The notes under the pieces were generated by a model. That model saw only the letters and a list, made by a program, of their open reading frames with translations, was not told the DNA's origin and ran no database searches. The translations under genes were made by a program, and so were the position numbers. Shown here in pieces: positions 8,010 through 15,729 of a stretch of DNA of 45,587 nt. How positions within the stretch are numbered: the first letter of the stretch is position 1; every line of letters begins with the position of its first letter. This DNA comes from Acidimicrobiales bacterium (GTDB lineage: Bacteria; Actinomycetota; Acidimicrobiia; Acidimicrobiales; UBA8190). The DNA is taken from NCBI GenBank assembly GCA_035531755.1, contig DATKSK010000014.1:1-45587 (forward strand), written 5' to 3'.

Positions 8010-8015
8010 TAGCCT
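8010..8015 (+). promoter_or_regulatory. -10 element (TAGCCT) of the TIGR03084-type gene
   Basis: TAGCCT lies 6 nt before ATG 8022 with no Shine-Dalgarno sequence between them, a leaderless arrangement. Confidence 0.5.
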
Positions 8016-8021
8016 GAGCCG

Positions 8022-8852
8022 ATGGCGCCCGCACCCACCACGCTCGAGTCCCTGCTCCAGGACCTCGAGGACGAGCACGCCGACCTCGACGGTCTGGTGG
8101 GCCCGCTCGACGAGGCGTCCTGGGCGCTCGGCACCCCGGCCGCGGGCTGGGCCGTGCGCGACCAGATCAGCCACCTGGCCTTCTTCGACGATGCCGCCAC
8201 CATGGCGATCACGGAGCCGGCGCGGTTCTCGGCCATGGCCGAGGCCGCCATGGCGGCGGCGGGCGATCCCATGGAGGAGCACCTGCGCAGGGGCCGGGCC
8301 ATGGCCGGGCACGACGTGCTGGCGTGGTGGCGCACCAGCAGGCACGCCATGACGGCCGCCGCCGGTTCCCTCGGGCCCCGCGACCGCGTGCTGTGGTTCG
8401 GTCCGCCGATGGGCGCCCTGTCGTTCGTGTCCGCCCGGCTGATGGAGACCTGGGCCCACGGCCAGGACGTCGCCGACGCCCTCGGCGTCACCAGGGTGCC
8501 CACGGCGCGGCTGCGCCATGTCGCCCATCTGGGCGTCCAGGCCCGTCCCTTCTCGTACGTGGTGCGCGGGCTCGAGGTCCCGACCGCGCCGGTGCGCGTC
8601 GAGCTCACGGGGCCGTCGGGCGAGCAGTGGGAGTGGGGGGATGACGACGGCCCCGACGCCGTGCGCGGCACCGCCCTCGACTTCTGCCTGATCGTCACGC
8701 AGCGCCGCCACCTCTCCGAGACGGGGCTGACGGTGCAGGGCGCGGGGGCGGCCGAGTGGCTCGCCATCGCGCAGGCGTTCGCCGGCCCGCCGGGGCTCGG
8801 CCGCCAGCCCGGCGCCGTGGGCACGCCGTCGGGCGCACGACACCAGGGCTAG
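8022..8852 (+). CDS. TIGR03084-type metal-binding protein (mycothiol-dependent isomerase-like N domain)
   Basis: A 276-residue protein resembling the actinobacterial TIGR03084 family, related to the DinB-like fold of mycothiol-dependent maleylpyruvate isomerase. The N-terminal helical bundle carries the motif DQISHLAFFDDAA, with a conserved His, and METWAHGQDVADALG with a second His-x3-Asp. These supply the metal ligands of this fold. The C-terminal part is a separate domain (VRVELTGPSGEQWEWG). The family is thought to act in thiol-dependent reactions, but a substrate for this branch is not known to me. ATG 8022 is directly preceded by a -10-like hexamer. It is convergent with the lgt-like gene and divergent from the MarR gene that may control it. 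Confidence 0.72.
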   Translation: MAPAPTTLESLLQDLEDEHADLDGLVGPLDEASWALGTPAAGWAVRDQISHLAFFDDAATMAITEPARFSAMAEAAMAAAGDPMEEHLRRGRAMAGHDVLAWWRTSRHAMTAAAGSLGPRDRVLWFGPPMGALSFVSARLMETWAHGQDVADALGVTRVPTARLRHVAHLGVQARPFSYVVRGLEVPTAPVRVELTGPSGEQWEWGDDDGPDAVRGTALDFCLIVTQRRHLSETGLTVQGAGAAEWLAIAQAFAGPPGLGRQPGAVGTPSGARHQG

Positions 8853-8867
8853 CGGGTTGGACGCGGC

Positions 8868-9722
8868 TCAGACCGAGGGGGCGGCGGGCTCCGGTTCGCC
8901 GGTGACGTCGCCGAGACGGTCCTCGGCGTCGGGTCGTCGGCCGTCGTCGGGTGCCGCGGGGCCGTGCCCCCGCCGGCGTCGGTGCAGGAACGCCATGACG
9001 ACGAGGCCGGCGGCGAACAGGGCGAGGCCGGCGACCTGGACCAGGACCGACCCGAGGTGGCCGATCTCGCCGAGCCAGAGGCGCTCCTCGAGGAAGCGGG
9101 CGAGGCCCCACAACGCCATGGTGGCGGCCAGGACGAACCCGACGGGCCGGTCGCGGTAGTAGCGCTCCACCAGCAGGAGGATCCCGAAGATCACGAAGCT
9201 GTCGATGGCCTGGAAGATCGGCACCGGCACGCGCTCGCCGATCTGACCCGCGTACTGCATCCCGAACCATGCATGGGTGGGATGACCGCCGCCGTTCACC
9301 ATGAGTTGCGGGCCGAGGAGCCGCCCGACGCCCCAGGCGGCCATGAGCACGGGCGCGACGATGTCCAGGCCGCGCATGGCGGTGAGCTCGGGGCAGCGCC
9401 TGCGGACGAAGACGAGGCCGGTGGGGACGCCGAACAACAGCCCTCCGAACGACGACAGCCCGCCGTGCCACACCTGCAGGATCTGGCCCGGGTCGGCGGT
9501 GTAGGTGGAGAGGTTGGCGAGCACGTGGAGGAGGCGGGCCCCGATGATCGAGGTCGCCACGATCCACAGGAACGCGGCCGTCAGCCATTCGGTGGGGTAG
9601 CCGTTGGTCCGCAGCCGCCGCTCGAAGTACCGGTAGGCGAACCAGAAGGTGATCGCCAGCCCGATGCCGTAGGTGTGGACCACGAGGGGCCCGATATGGA
9701 AGGAGACGGGGATTGGTTTCAC
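8868..9722 (-). CDS. lgt: Prolipoprotein diacylglyceryl transferase homologue (Lgt family), divergent
   Basis: A 284-residue polytopic membrane protein of the Lgt fold, close to the normal length. It has the N-terminal FHIGPLVVHTYGIGLAI segment, the central WHGGLSSFGGLLFG loop, GVGRLLGPQLMVNGG and the C-terminal ARFLEERLW helix. Lgt moves diacylglyceryl from phosphatidylglycerol to the lipobox Cys of prolipoproteins. Aligned by eye to E. coli Lgt, the His of the FHGG loop is Phe here. The Asn and Glu of GRxGNFxNGE are also missing, although the Arg is kept. It may therefore be a paralogue with altered activity. GTG 9722 has AGGA 5 nt upstream; a TACGCT hexamer further up (9772-9777) could be its -10. 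Confidence 0.78.
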   Translation of the reverse strand: MKPIPVSFHIGPLVVHTYGIGLAITFWFAYRYFERRLRTNGYPTEWLTAAFLWIVATSIIGARLLHVLANLSTYTADPGQILQVWHGGLSSFGGLLFGVPTGLVFVRRRCPELTAMRGLDIVAPVLMAAWGVGRLLGPQLMVNGGGHPTHAWFGMQYAGQIGERVPVPIFQAIDSFVIFGILLLVERYYRDRPVGFVLAATMALWGLARFLEERLWLGEIGHLGSVLVQVAGLALFAAGLVVMAFLHRRRRGHGPAAPDDGRRPDAEDRLGDVTGEPEPAAPSV

Positions 9723-9771
9723 GATGATCCTGGGCGGTCGACCGGGCCCGAGCGTGCCCGCGATCGGGGCC

Positions 9772-9777
9772 AGCGTA
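9772..9777 (-). promoter_or_regulatory. Candidate -10 element (TACGCT) of the lgt-like gene
   Basis: TACGCT on the minus strand would give a leader of about 40 nt that ends in the AGGA ribosome site before GTG 9722. No convincing -35 box is visible. Confidence 0.3.
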
Positions 9778-9836
9778 GCGCCGAGCCCGGGCCCGTCCCG
9801 ATCGCGCCCGGCGCGACTGCCGGCTCCCCCCGCCTG

Positions 9837-9866
9837 TTCGACGCGTGGGCGGGGTCCCATTAGCGT
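9837..9866 (+). promoter_or_regulatory. Promoter of the SDR gene
   Basis: TTCGAC (9837-9842) and TAGCGT (9861-9866) are separated by 18 bp. The resulting leader of about 40 nt carries GAGGAGG before ATG 9912, so this gene is leadered, unlike many of its neighbours. Confidence 0.45.
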
Positions 9867-9911
9867 CGAAGCGCCTCCCGTGGACGGGACCGGCACGACG
9901 AGGAGGGTGTG

Positions 9912-10730
9912 ATGGCAGCGCTGCAGGGGAAGGTCGCCGTCGTGACGGGCGGCGCCTCGGGCATCGGGCTGGCGAGCGCCCGGCTGCTCGCGTCCGAGGG
10001 CGCCACCGTGGTCGTCGTCGATGCCAACGGCGACGGTGCCGAGAAGGCCGCGGCCGCGCTCGGCGGCATCGCCGTGCGCGCCGACGTCGGGAACGTCGGG
10101 GATTGGGCGGCCATCGTCGGCGCGGCGCGCCATCTCGGTGGCCTCGACATCGCCTACCTGAACGCAGGTGTGACCACCGGCGAGGAGGACATCACCAAGC
10201 TGACCGACGAGCAGTACCGGCGGATCATGTCGGTGAACGTCGACGGCATCGTGTTCGGCACCCGGGCCGTGGTACCCGAGCTCGTCGCACGCGGTGGCGG
10301 CTCGGTGGTGGCGACGTCGTCGCTGGCGGGGATCGTCTCGTTCCCCGGCGACCCGATCTACACCCTGACCAAGCACGCTGTCGTGGGTTTCGTGCGCTCG
10401 GTGGCGGCGCGCCTCGCCGAGCAGCACATCACCATCAACGCCATCTGCCCGGGCCTCGTCGACACGCCGCTCATCGACGGCGAGATCCGCGACGTCCTCG
10501 CGGAGTCCGGCTTCCCGTTGATCTCGGCGGAGTCCGTGGCCGAGGCCGTGCTCGGGTGCGTGCTGGGCGAGCAGACCGGCCAGGCGGTGGTGGTGCAGCT
10601 CGGGCGCGAGCCCGTCGCCTACCGGTTCGGGCGACCCCCGGGCCCTCGGGCGTCCGGCGTGGAGGGCAAGATCCCGCCGGGGTGGTTGGCGGCCCAGGAC
10701 GGCGGCGCCTCGTCGCCCGCCGGCGACTGA
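9912..10730 (+). CDS. Short-chain dehydrogenase/reductase (classical SDR)
   Basis: A 272-residue NAD(P)-dependent oxidoreductase with all classical SDR marks. These are the cofactor loop TGGASGIG near residue 13, the acidic residue after the second strand (VVVDANG, favouring NAD), YLNAG, the catalytic Ser in ATSSLAG and the IYTLTK YxxxK pair, followed by NAICPGLVDTPL. The substrate is not predictable. ATG 9912 is preferred over the in-frame GTG at 9909 because GAGGAGG lies six bases upstream. The last codons fall in a 31-bp tandem duplication that also contains the stop codon of the convergent NlpC/P60 gene. Confidence 0.9.
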   Translation: MAALQGKVAVVTGGASGIGLASARLLASEGATVVVVDANGDGAEKAAAALGGIAVRADVGNVGDWAAIVGAARHLGGLDIAYLNAGVTTGEEDITKLTDEQYRRIMSVNVDGIVFGTRAVVPELVARGGGSVVATSSLAGIVSFPGDPIYTLTKHAVVGFVRSVAARLAEQHITINAICPGLVDTPLIDGEIRDVLAESGFPLISAESVAEAVLGCVLGEQTGQAVVVQLGREPVAYRFGRPPGPRASGVEGKIPPGWLAAQDGGASSPAGD

Positions 10731-10775
10731 CCGTCAGGGGCGACAGCCCGCCGGCGACTGACCGTCAGGGGCGAC
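10715..10775. repeat. 31-bp tandem duplication across two convergent stop codons
   Basis: A 30-nt unit at 10715-10744 is repeated exactly at 10746-10775 with one extra base between. Each copy holds a TGA for the plus strand and a TCA (TGA on minus). The SDR gene ends in the first copy and the NlpC/P60 gene in the second. Confidence 0.9.
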
Positions 10776-11892
10776 CGGCGCCCACGAGCCCGGTGGTCCA
10801 GATCCCCGTGATCTGCACGAGCGTCCCGGTCTCCATGGCCTGCACCATCCGCCCGGGCCCCACGTACATCGTGACGTGGCCGATGGTCCCGCCCTCGTCG
10901 TAGAAGAGCAGGTCGCCGGGCTGCAGGTCCGACAGGGGCACGTGGACCGTCTCGACGTACTGGTCGGCGGCCGAGTGCGACAGCGCGACGCCGGCGCGTC
11001 CCCACGCCCACATGGTGAGGCCCGAGCAGTCGAAGGCCGCACCGGGTATGTCGCCGCCCCACACGTACGGCACCCCGATCTGGGACTCGGCGGCGGCCAC
11101 GGCGCGCCCCCCGGCCCCGTCGGGCGCCGGCGGCGCCGAGGAAAGCCCGTCACCGGCGGCGGCTCGTTGCGCCGCCATGCGCGCCTGGAACGCGGCCGCC
11201 TGGGCGGCCGCGGCGGCGGCCTGCTGCTGGGCGACGAGCGTGGCGATCTGGCCCTTCACCTTCGAGAGGGTCGCCTGCTGGTCGGCGAGCGCGCTCTGGG
11301 CGCCCTGCCGGGCGGCACGCGTGGCGGTGAGCGCCGCCTGGGCCTGGTCCTGCGTCTGTTGGAGTTGCGCCTGCTGCGCGTTGAGGACGCTCTCGGACTG
11401 GTCGAGCCGGTCGATGGCGCCGGCGATGCTCCCGCTGGCGACCTGTTGGTACTCGCGCACCGCCGCCGAGCGCTCCCCTCCGGGGACGAACAGCTGCTCC
11501 ACGCCGGCGTTCGACCCACCGGTCGTGTAGTCCTCGATGGCCTGCTGGCGCAGGGCGCTCCGGGCCGCGGCCACCTCGGTCCTGGCCCTGGCCACGTCGG
11601 CCTGGGTCTGCGAGATCTGCTGGTCCAACTGCTGGACGTGGATCTGGTCCTGGTCGTACTGCTCGGACAGGGCGGCGAGCTGCTCACCCTGCGCCTGGAT
11701 CTGCGCGGCGATCTGCGCGGCCTGGGCGCGGGCCTGCGACAGCTGGTCGGCGGCAGCAGGTCGTGCGGGGGAGAGCGCCGCTCCGGCGACGACGGACGCC
11801 GCCGCGATCGACGCCGCGACGAGACGGCGGGATCGAACAGAGCGCGGCGCCCGCGCGGGCCTCGCATTCGCGTGCTGCTCGCGGCACGTCAC
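10765..11892 (-). CDS. Secreted coiled-coil NlpC/P60 endopeptidase (paralogue 2)
   Basis: A 375-residue RipA-like cell-wall hydrolase. A signal sequence (SRRLVAASIAAASVVAGAAL, cleavage near ARPAAAD) precedes a Gln/Ala-rich coiled coil. The coiled coil opens with a segment (LAALSEQYDQ) nearly identical to the paralogue at 2.3-3.5 kb. The C-terminal NlpC/P60 domain has the catalytic Cys of FDCSGLTMWAW and the His of IGHVTMYVG. The third catalytic position is Glu (QAMETG) instead of the His of the other copy. GTG 11892 is fixed by a promoter that ends 9 nt upstream. It cuts peptidoglycan stem peptides outside the membrane. Confidence 0.88.
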   Translation of the reverse strand: MTCREQHANARPARAPRSVRSRRLVAASIAAASVVAGAALSPARPAAADQLSQARAQAAQIAAQIQAQGEQLAALSEQYDQDQIHVQQLDQQISQTQADVARARTEVAAARSALRQQAIEDYTTGGSNAGVEQLFVPGGERSAAVREYQQVASGSIAGAIDRLDQSESVLNAQQAQLQQTQDQAQAALTATRAARQGAQSALADQQATLSKVKGQIATLVAQQQAAAAAAQAAAFQARMAAQRAAAGDGLSSAPPAPDGAGGRAVAAAESQIGVPYVWGGDIPGAAFDCSGLTMWAWGRAGVALSHSAADQYVETVHVPLSDLQPGDLLFYDEGGTIGHVTMYVGPGRMVQAMETGTLVQITGIWTTGLVGAGRP

Positions 11893-11901
11893 AACGACTC
11901 G

Positions 11902-11930
11902 TGTCTAGCAACCGGGCCCACCCGGTTCAA
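11902..11930 (-). promoter_or_regulatory. Promoter of the second NlpC/P60 gene
   Basis: On the minus strand TTGAAC (11925-11930) is followed after exactly 17 bp by TAGACA (11902-11907), then 9 nt to GTG 11892. It is one of the few leaderless-type promoters here with a recognisable -35 box. Confidence 0.6.
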
Positions 11931-12006
11931 GCATTTCGCCATGCCGGGGCACCTCCCGGGTCGGCCGCGCCCTGCGCGGCGCGGGCCGGTCACGCCCCGG
12001 CCCCGG

Positions 12007-12012
12007 TAGCGT
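12007..12012 (+). promoter_or_regulatory. -10 element (TAGCGT) of the IF-2B-like gene
   Basis: TAGCGT is followed by 7 nt and GTG 12020, with no ribosome site, a leaderless layout. Confidence 0.5.
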
Positions 12013-12019
12013 CGGGTGG

Positions 12020-12673
12020 GTGCACCCGATCGAACGCCTCCGCTACGTGGCCCGCGCCGGATGGGCGCCACCCGCGGTGCTCGCCGCCGAGGCGGCGTGG
12101 GCGCTGGGCGACCTCGCCGTGCACGAGGAAGCGGCCGTCCTTCCGGCTTGCCGCCGACTGCTCGACCGCCACCCGGGGTGCGGGCCGCTGTGGTGGGTGG
12201 CGGCGCGGATCCTCACTGCCGGCGACGCCGTCGAGGAGGCGGAGCGCTGCGCGCACGAGCTCGAGTCCGACCGCACGCCCGACCGGTTGCACGAAGATCT
12301 CGCGGCTGCCGGCAGGGTGGTGCGCCACGGCGGGATGGGTGAGGTAGCGAGCGCCGACGTCGTGCTGGTCGAGGTCGACGCCATCGGCCCCGGCGGCATG
12401 GTGGTCGACGCCGACGACACGGGCCTGATCGCCGCCGCGCTCGCCGTGGACGTGCCCGTGTGGGTCGAGGCCGGCGTGGGACGGGTCATGCCCCGTCGAC
12501 TCTGGGAGGCGCTCGTTCGTCGCGTCGACGGCGCGCCGACGGGCCGGGGCGGCATCGTCGTCGCCCTCGACGGTGTCGACGCCGTGGTCGGGCCCGACGG
12601 CTCGCAGGCGGTGCGCGTCGCGCTCGCCTCGACCGACTGCCCCGAGCCGGGCGAGCTCCTGGCGCGCTGGTAG
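12020..12673 (+). CDS. Hypothetical protein with initiation factor 2B/MtnA-like C-terminal half
   Basis: A 217-residue protein I do not firmly recognise. The first third is helical (RLRYVARAGWAPPAVLAAEA...). The second half, from ADVVLVEVDAIGPGG through LIAAALAVDVPVWVEAGVGR, has the alternating pattern of the eIF-2B alpha/MtnA Rossmann-like domain. There a similar run (VGADAVLPNG... followed by GVPVYV) binds a sugar phosphate or nucleotide. This may be a degenerate sugar-phosphate isomerase-like protein. The catalytic Cys and Asp of MtnA are not identifiable. GTG 12020 is chosen because a TAGCGT hexamer ends 7 nt before it. No partner gene nearby suggests its role. Confidence 0.5.
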   Translation: MHPIERLRYVARAGWAPPAVLAAEAAWALGDLAVHEEAAVLPACRRLLDRHPGCGPLWWVAARILTAGDAVEEAERCAHELESDRTPDRLHEDLAAAGRVVRHGGMGEVASADVVLVEVDAIGPGGMVVDADDTGLIAAALAVDVPVWVEAGVGRVMPRRLWEALVRRVDGAPTGRGGIVVALDGVDAVVGPDGSQAVRVALASTDCPEPGELLARW

Positions 12674-12683
12674 GCGCCGCGGG

Positions 12684-12792
12684 GGCCCGGCATGGTCGGC
12701 GTGGGACCGATCGACGCCGCGGAGGCCCGGCATGGTCGATCGACGCCGGGGCGTCGGCGTGGGACCGATCGACGCCGGGGCGTCGGCGTGGG
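12684..12792. repeat. Interspersed direct repeats between two genes
   Basis: GGCCCGGCATGGTCG occurs at 12684-12698 and 12724-12738. A 25-nt unit starting GTCGGCGTGGGACC occurs at 12695-12719 and 12753-12777, and its first part recurs at 12783-12793. The array fills the space between the IF-2B-like gene and the dienelactone hydrolase gene and runs into the -10 hexamer of the latter. Confidence 0.85.
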
Positions 12793-12798
12793 TATGGT
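12793..12798 (+). promoter_or_regulatory. -10 element (TATGGT) of the dienelactone hydrolase gene
   Basis: TATGGT ends 8 nt before ATG 12807. It lies in a degenerate third copy of the local repeat, so the promoter may have arisen from the repeat. Confidence 0.4.
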
Positions 12799-12806
12799 CG
12801 GCGGCC

Positions 12807-13487
12807 ATGGGCGAGATGATCGAATTCCCGAGCAACGGATCCCCGGGCCAGGGGTACCTGGCGGTGCCCGCAGCAGGCACCGGGCCGGGCGTGGTCGTGA
12901 TCCAGGAGTACTGGGGGCTGGTGCCGCACATCAAGGACGTCGCCGATCGCTTCGCCGCCGCGGGGTTCGTGGCGCTGGCGCCCGACCTCTACCGGGGCAA
13001 GCAGGCCTCCGAGCCTGACGAAGCCGGCAAGGAGATGATGGCCCTCCAGCTCGACCGGGCCGCCCGGGACATGTCGGGGGCCGTGGACGAGGTGCTGCAC
13101 CGCTCGTCGGGCAGCGTCGTGGGCGTGGTCGGCTTCTGCATGGGGGGCGGCCTGGCGCTCGTGCTCGCCACCCAGCGGCCCGACGCCGTGGCGGCCTGCG
13201 TGCCCTTCTACGGGCTGATCCCGTGGCCCGACGCGCAGCCCGACTTCTCGGCGATGTCGGCCGCCGTCCTGGGGCACATCGCGGGGGCCGACGAGTACTT
13301 CCCGCCGGAAGCCGCCGCCGCGTTGCAGGCACAGCTGCGCGGCCTCGGCAAGGAGGCCGACTTCCACGTGTACGAGGGCGCCCATCACGCGTTCTTCAAC
13401 GACACGCGGCCCGAGGTCTACGACGCCGACGCGGCGGCGACGGCCTGGGCCCGGACGATCGACTTCCTGCGCGCCCGGATCGGGTGA
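12807..13487 (+). CDS. Dienelactone hydrolase family protein
   Basis: A 226-residue alpha/beta-hydrolase of the dienelactone hydrolase family, the usual length. The family's opening strand and IQEYWGL segment are present. The triad is visible as Cys in VGFCMGGG, Asp in AGADEYF and His in EGAHHAFFN. In aromatic degradation these enzymes open dienelactone to maleylacetate; many homologues have other ester or lactone substrates, and no catabolic cluster surrounds this one. ATG 12807 follows a TATGGT hexamer by 8 nt. The stop overlaps the start of the DUF885-type gene (GTGA), indicating coupled translation. Confidence 0.9.
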   Translation: MGEMIEFPSNGSPGQGYLAVPAAGTGPGVVVIQEYWGLVPHIKDVADRFAAAGFVALAPDLYRGKQASEPDEAGKEMMALQLDRAARDMSGAVDEVLHRSSGSVVGVVGFCMGGGLALVLATQRPDAVAACVPFYGLIPWPDAQPDFSAMSAAVLGHIAGADEYFPPEAAAALQAQLRGLGKEADFHVYEGAHHAFFNDTRPEVYDADAAATAWARTIDFLRARIG

Positions 13488-14719
13488 CGCCCGCCGACGC
13501 GGCGCGGGGCCTGATCGGCCGCTACCTCGAGCTCGGGCTGGGGCTCGGTCGCCACGTCGACGGCCTGGTTGACGCCTACTACGGCCCGCCCGAGCTCGCC
13601 GTGCGCATCGACGCCGCGCCGCTTCGCGCCCCCGCGCAGCTCGTGGCGGACGGTCGCGCCCTGGTCGCCGCCCTCGACGCCGGTGAGCCGCTCGACGACG
13701 GCGCGCCCGGCGAGCCGGGGCCCGACCCCGGCGCGGACGCCCGGCGCCGTCGGTGGGTGCGGGCGCAGGCCGTCGGACTGCTCACCACGGCCCGCCGCCT
13801 GACCGGTGAGCCCATCGCCTACCCCGACGAGGTGGAGGCGTGTTACGGCGTCCGCCCCCACGTGGTGCCGGAGGAGGAGCTGGCCGCGGCCCACCGACGC
13901 CTCGACGACGCACTCCCGGGCAGCGGGCCGCTGGCGGACCGACTCATCGCGTGGCGCGAGGCGCAGGCCGTCCCGCCCGACACGTTGACGGCCGCCATCG
14001 GATCGCTGGCGGAGGAGCTGCGACAGAGGACCGACGACCTCTTCGGGCTCCCCGACGGGGAGCATGTCGAGTTCGAGCTGGTGACGGACAAGCCGTGGTC
14101 GGGCTTCAACCACTACCTGGGTGGGTTGCGCTCCTCGGTGGCGGTGAACACCGACCTCCCCGTTCTCTCCACGTCGCTCGCCCACCTCGTCGCGCACGAG
14201 GCCTACCCGGGGCACCACACCGAGCACTGCCGGAAGGAGGTCGGCCTCGTCCGGCGCCGGCACTGGCTCGAGGAGACGATCTTCCTCGTCGGCACGCCGC
14301 AGTGCCTGCTGGCCGAAGGCCTGGCCGATCTCGGCCTCGAGGTCGTCCTCGGGCCCAGGCCCGAGCCGGTGGTGGCCGGTCACCTCCACCCGCTCGGCAT
14401 CCGCTACGACGCCGAGGTCGTCGCCGCGCTGGCCGAGTCGGCCGAGACCCTCGGGGCGGTACGCGGCAACGCCGCCTGGCGGCTGCACGTCGAGGGCGCC
14501 GACCCCGAGCTCGTCGTCGACGAGGTGGCTCGCTGGGCGCTGCTTCCCCGTCGGCGCGCCGCCAAGGCCGTGGAGTTCCTGCTCCACCCGACGTGGCGCG
14601 CCTACGTGTCGTGCTACGTCGAGGGCCTGCCGCTGTGCCGGCGTTTCGTCGGCGGTGACCCGGCGCGCTTCGCCGAGCTCCTGAGCGAGCAGCTCGTCCC
14701 GGCCGACCTGGCCGCCTGA
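13484..14719 (+). CDS. DUF885-type putative metallopeptidase
   Basis: A 411-residue protein. The key motif is LVAHEAYPGHHTEHC, an HExxxGHH signature characteristic of the DUF885 group of putative zinc peptidases; a downstream segment AEGLADLGLEVV could supply another ligand. The N-terminal half is helical with no signal peptide, so the protein is probably cytoplasmic. GTG 13484 overlaps the TGA of the dienelactone hydrolase gene by 4 nt, so the pair is one transcriptional unit. The family's natural substrate is not known to me; peptide hydrolysis is inferred from the metal motif. Confidence 0.75.
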   Translation: MTPADAARGLIGRYLELGLGLGRHVDGLVDAYYGPPELAVRIDAAPLRAPAQLVADGRALVAALDAGEPLDDGAPGEPGPDPGADARRRRWVRAQAVGLLTTARRLTGEPIAYPDEVEACYGVRPHVVPEEELAAAHRRLDDALPGSGPLADRLIAWREAQAVPPDTLTAAIGSLAEELRQRTDDLFGLPDGEHVEFELVTDKPWSGFNHYLGGLRSSVAVNTDLPVLSTSLAHLVAHEAYPGHHTEHCRKEVGLVRRRHWLEETIFLVGTPQCLLAEGLADLGLEVVLGPRPEPVVAGHLHPLGIRYDAEVVAALAESAETLGAVRGNAAWRLHVEGADPELVVDEVARWALLPRRRAAKAVEFLLHPTWRAYVSCYVEGLPLCRRFVGGDPARFAELLSEQLVPADLAA

Positions 14720-14775
14720 GGGGTCGTGGCCGGGCGCGGCCCGGGCCCACGTGGAGTCCGGTCGGGTGCCGCCGG

Positions 14776-14781
14776 TAGCAT
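14776..14781 (+). promoter_or_regulatory. -10 element (TAGCAT) of the CoA-lyase gene
   Basis: TAGCAT lies 6 nt before ATG 14788 with no ribosome site, a leaderless layout. Confidence 0.5.
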
Positions 14782-14787
14782 GCGCCC

Positions 14788-15726
14788 ATGTCCGAACGAA
14801 GCCGGAACCTTCCCCGCCGATCCTGTTTCTCCACCCCCGGCTCGAACGAGCGCTTCCTCGAGAAGGCGCCCACGGTGCCCGCCGACATGTCGTTCCTCGA
14901 CCTCGAGGACTCCGTCGCCCCCCTCGAGAAGGAGGCCGCCCGGGCCAAGGTGGTCGAGGCGATCCGCAAGCAGGCGTGGGACGACCGCGTCCTGTGCGTC
15001 CGCATCAACGCCTGGGACACGGAGTGGACCTACGGCGACGTCATCGAGGTGGTGGGCAACGCCGGCGAGCGCCTCGACGAGGTGATGCTCCCCAAGGTGC
15101 AGTCGGCGGCCGAGGTCGTCGCCCTCGACCTCCTGCTCACCCAGGTCGAGAAGAAGCACGGCCTGCCGCCCCGGCACATCGGCATCGAGGCGCAGATCGA
15201 GACGACCCGGGGCCTCATCAACGTCGACGAGATCTGCGCGGCGTCGCCCCGGCTGGAGACGATCATCTTCGGCCCCGCCGACTTCGCGGCGTCGATGGAG
15301 ATGCCCGTGCTGACCGGCGGCGTCCAGATCCCCGAGTACCCCGGTGACCATTTCCACTACGTGTTCAGCCGGATCCTCATGGCCGGGCGCGCCAACGGCC
15401 TGCAGGTCATCGACGGCCCGTACCTGAGGGTCAAGGACATGGAGGGGCTGCGCGACTTCGCCCAGCGAACCCGTGTCCTCGGCTACGACGGCAAGTGGGC
15501 CCTCACCCCCGATCAGGTCACGGTGCTCAACGAGCTGTACTCGCCGACCCAGGAGCAGTTCGACCACGCCTGGGACATCCTCGACGCCTACCAGAAGGCG
15601 ACCGAGGACGACCGCAAGGGCGCCGTGATGTTCGGCGACGAGATGATCGACGAGGCCAGCCGGAAGATGGCGACCAAGTTCGTCGTCCGGGGCGAGCGCG
15701 CCGGGCTCAGCCGCTCCACGGGGTAG
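14788..15726 (+). CDS. HpcH/HpaI (CitE-like) CoA-ester lyase, probable malyl-CoA/beta-methylmalyl-CoA lyase
   Basis: A 312-residue TIM-barrel lyase of the CitE/malyl-CoA lyase group. Visible conserved segments are CFSTPGSNERFLEKA, FLDLEDSVAP (metal-binding acids), VRINAWDT with the substrate Arg, MLPKVQSA, IEAQIET with the metal Glu and FGPADFAASM. Such enzymes cleave malyl-CoA or beta-methylmalyl-CoA into glyoxylate plus acetyl- or propionyl-CoA using Mg2+. A methylsuccinyl-CoA-dehydrogenase-like gene follows on the opposite strand and a MaoC hydratase lies 2.7 kb away, supporting a role in an ethylmalonyl-CoA-type route (inference). A plain CitE-like lyase of other specificity remains possible. 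Confidence 0.83.
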   Translation: MSERSRNLPRRSCFSTPGSNERFLEKAPTVPADMSFLDLEDSVAPLEKEAARAKVVEAIRKQAWDDRVLCVRINAWDTEWTYGDVIEVVGNAGERLDEVMLPKVQSAAEVVALDLLLTQVEKKHGLPPRHIGIEAQIETTRGLINVDEICAASPRLETIIFGPADFAASMEMPVLTGGVQIPEYPGDHFHYVFSRILMAGRANGLQVIDGPYLRVKDMEGLRDFAQRTRVLGYDGKWALTPDQVTVLNELYSPTQEQFDHAWDILDAYQKATEDDRKGAVMFGDEMIDEASRKMATKFVVRGERAGLSRSTG

Positions 15727-15729
15727 TGG

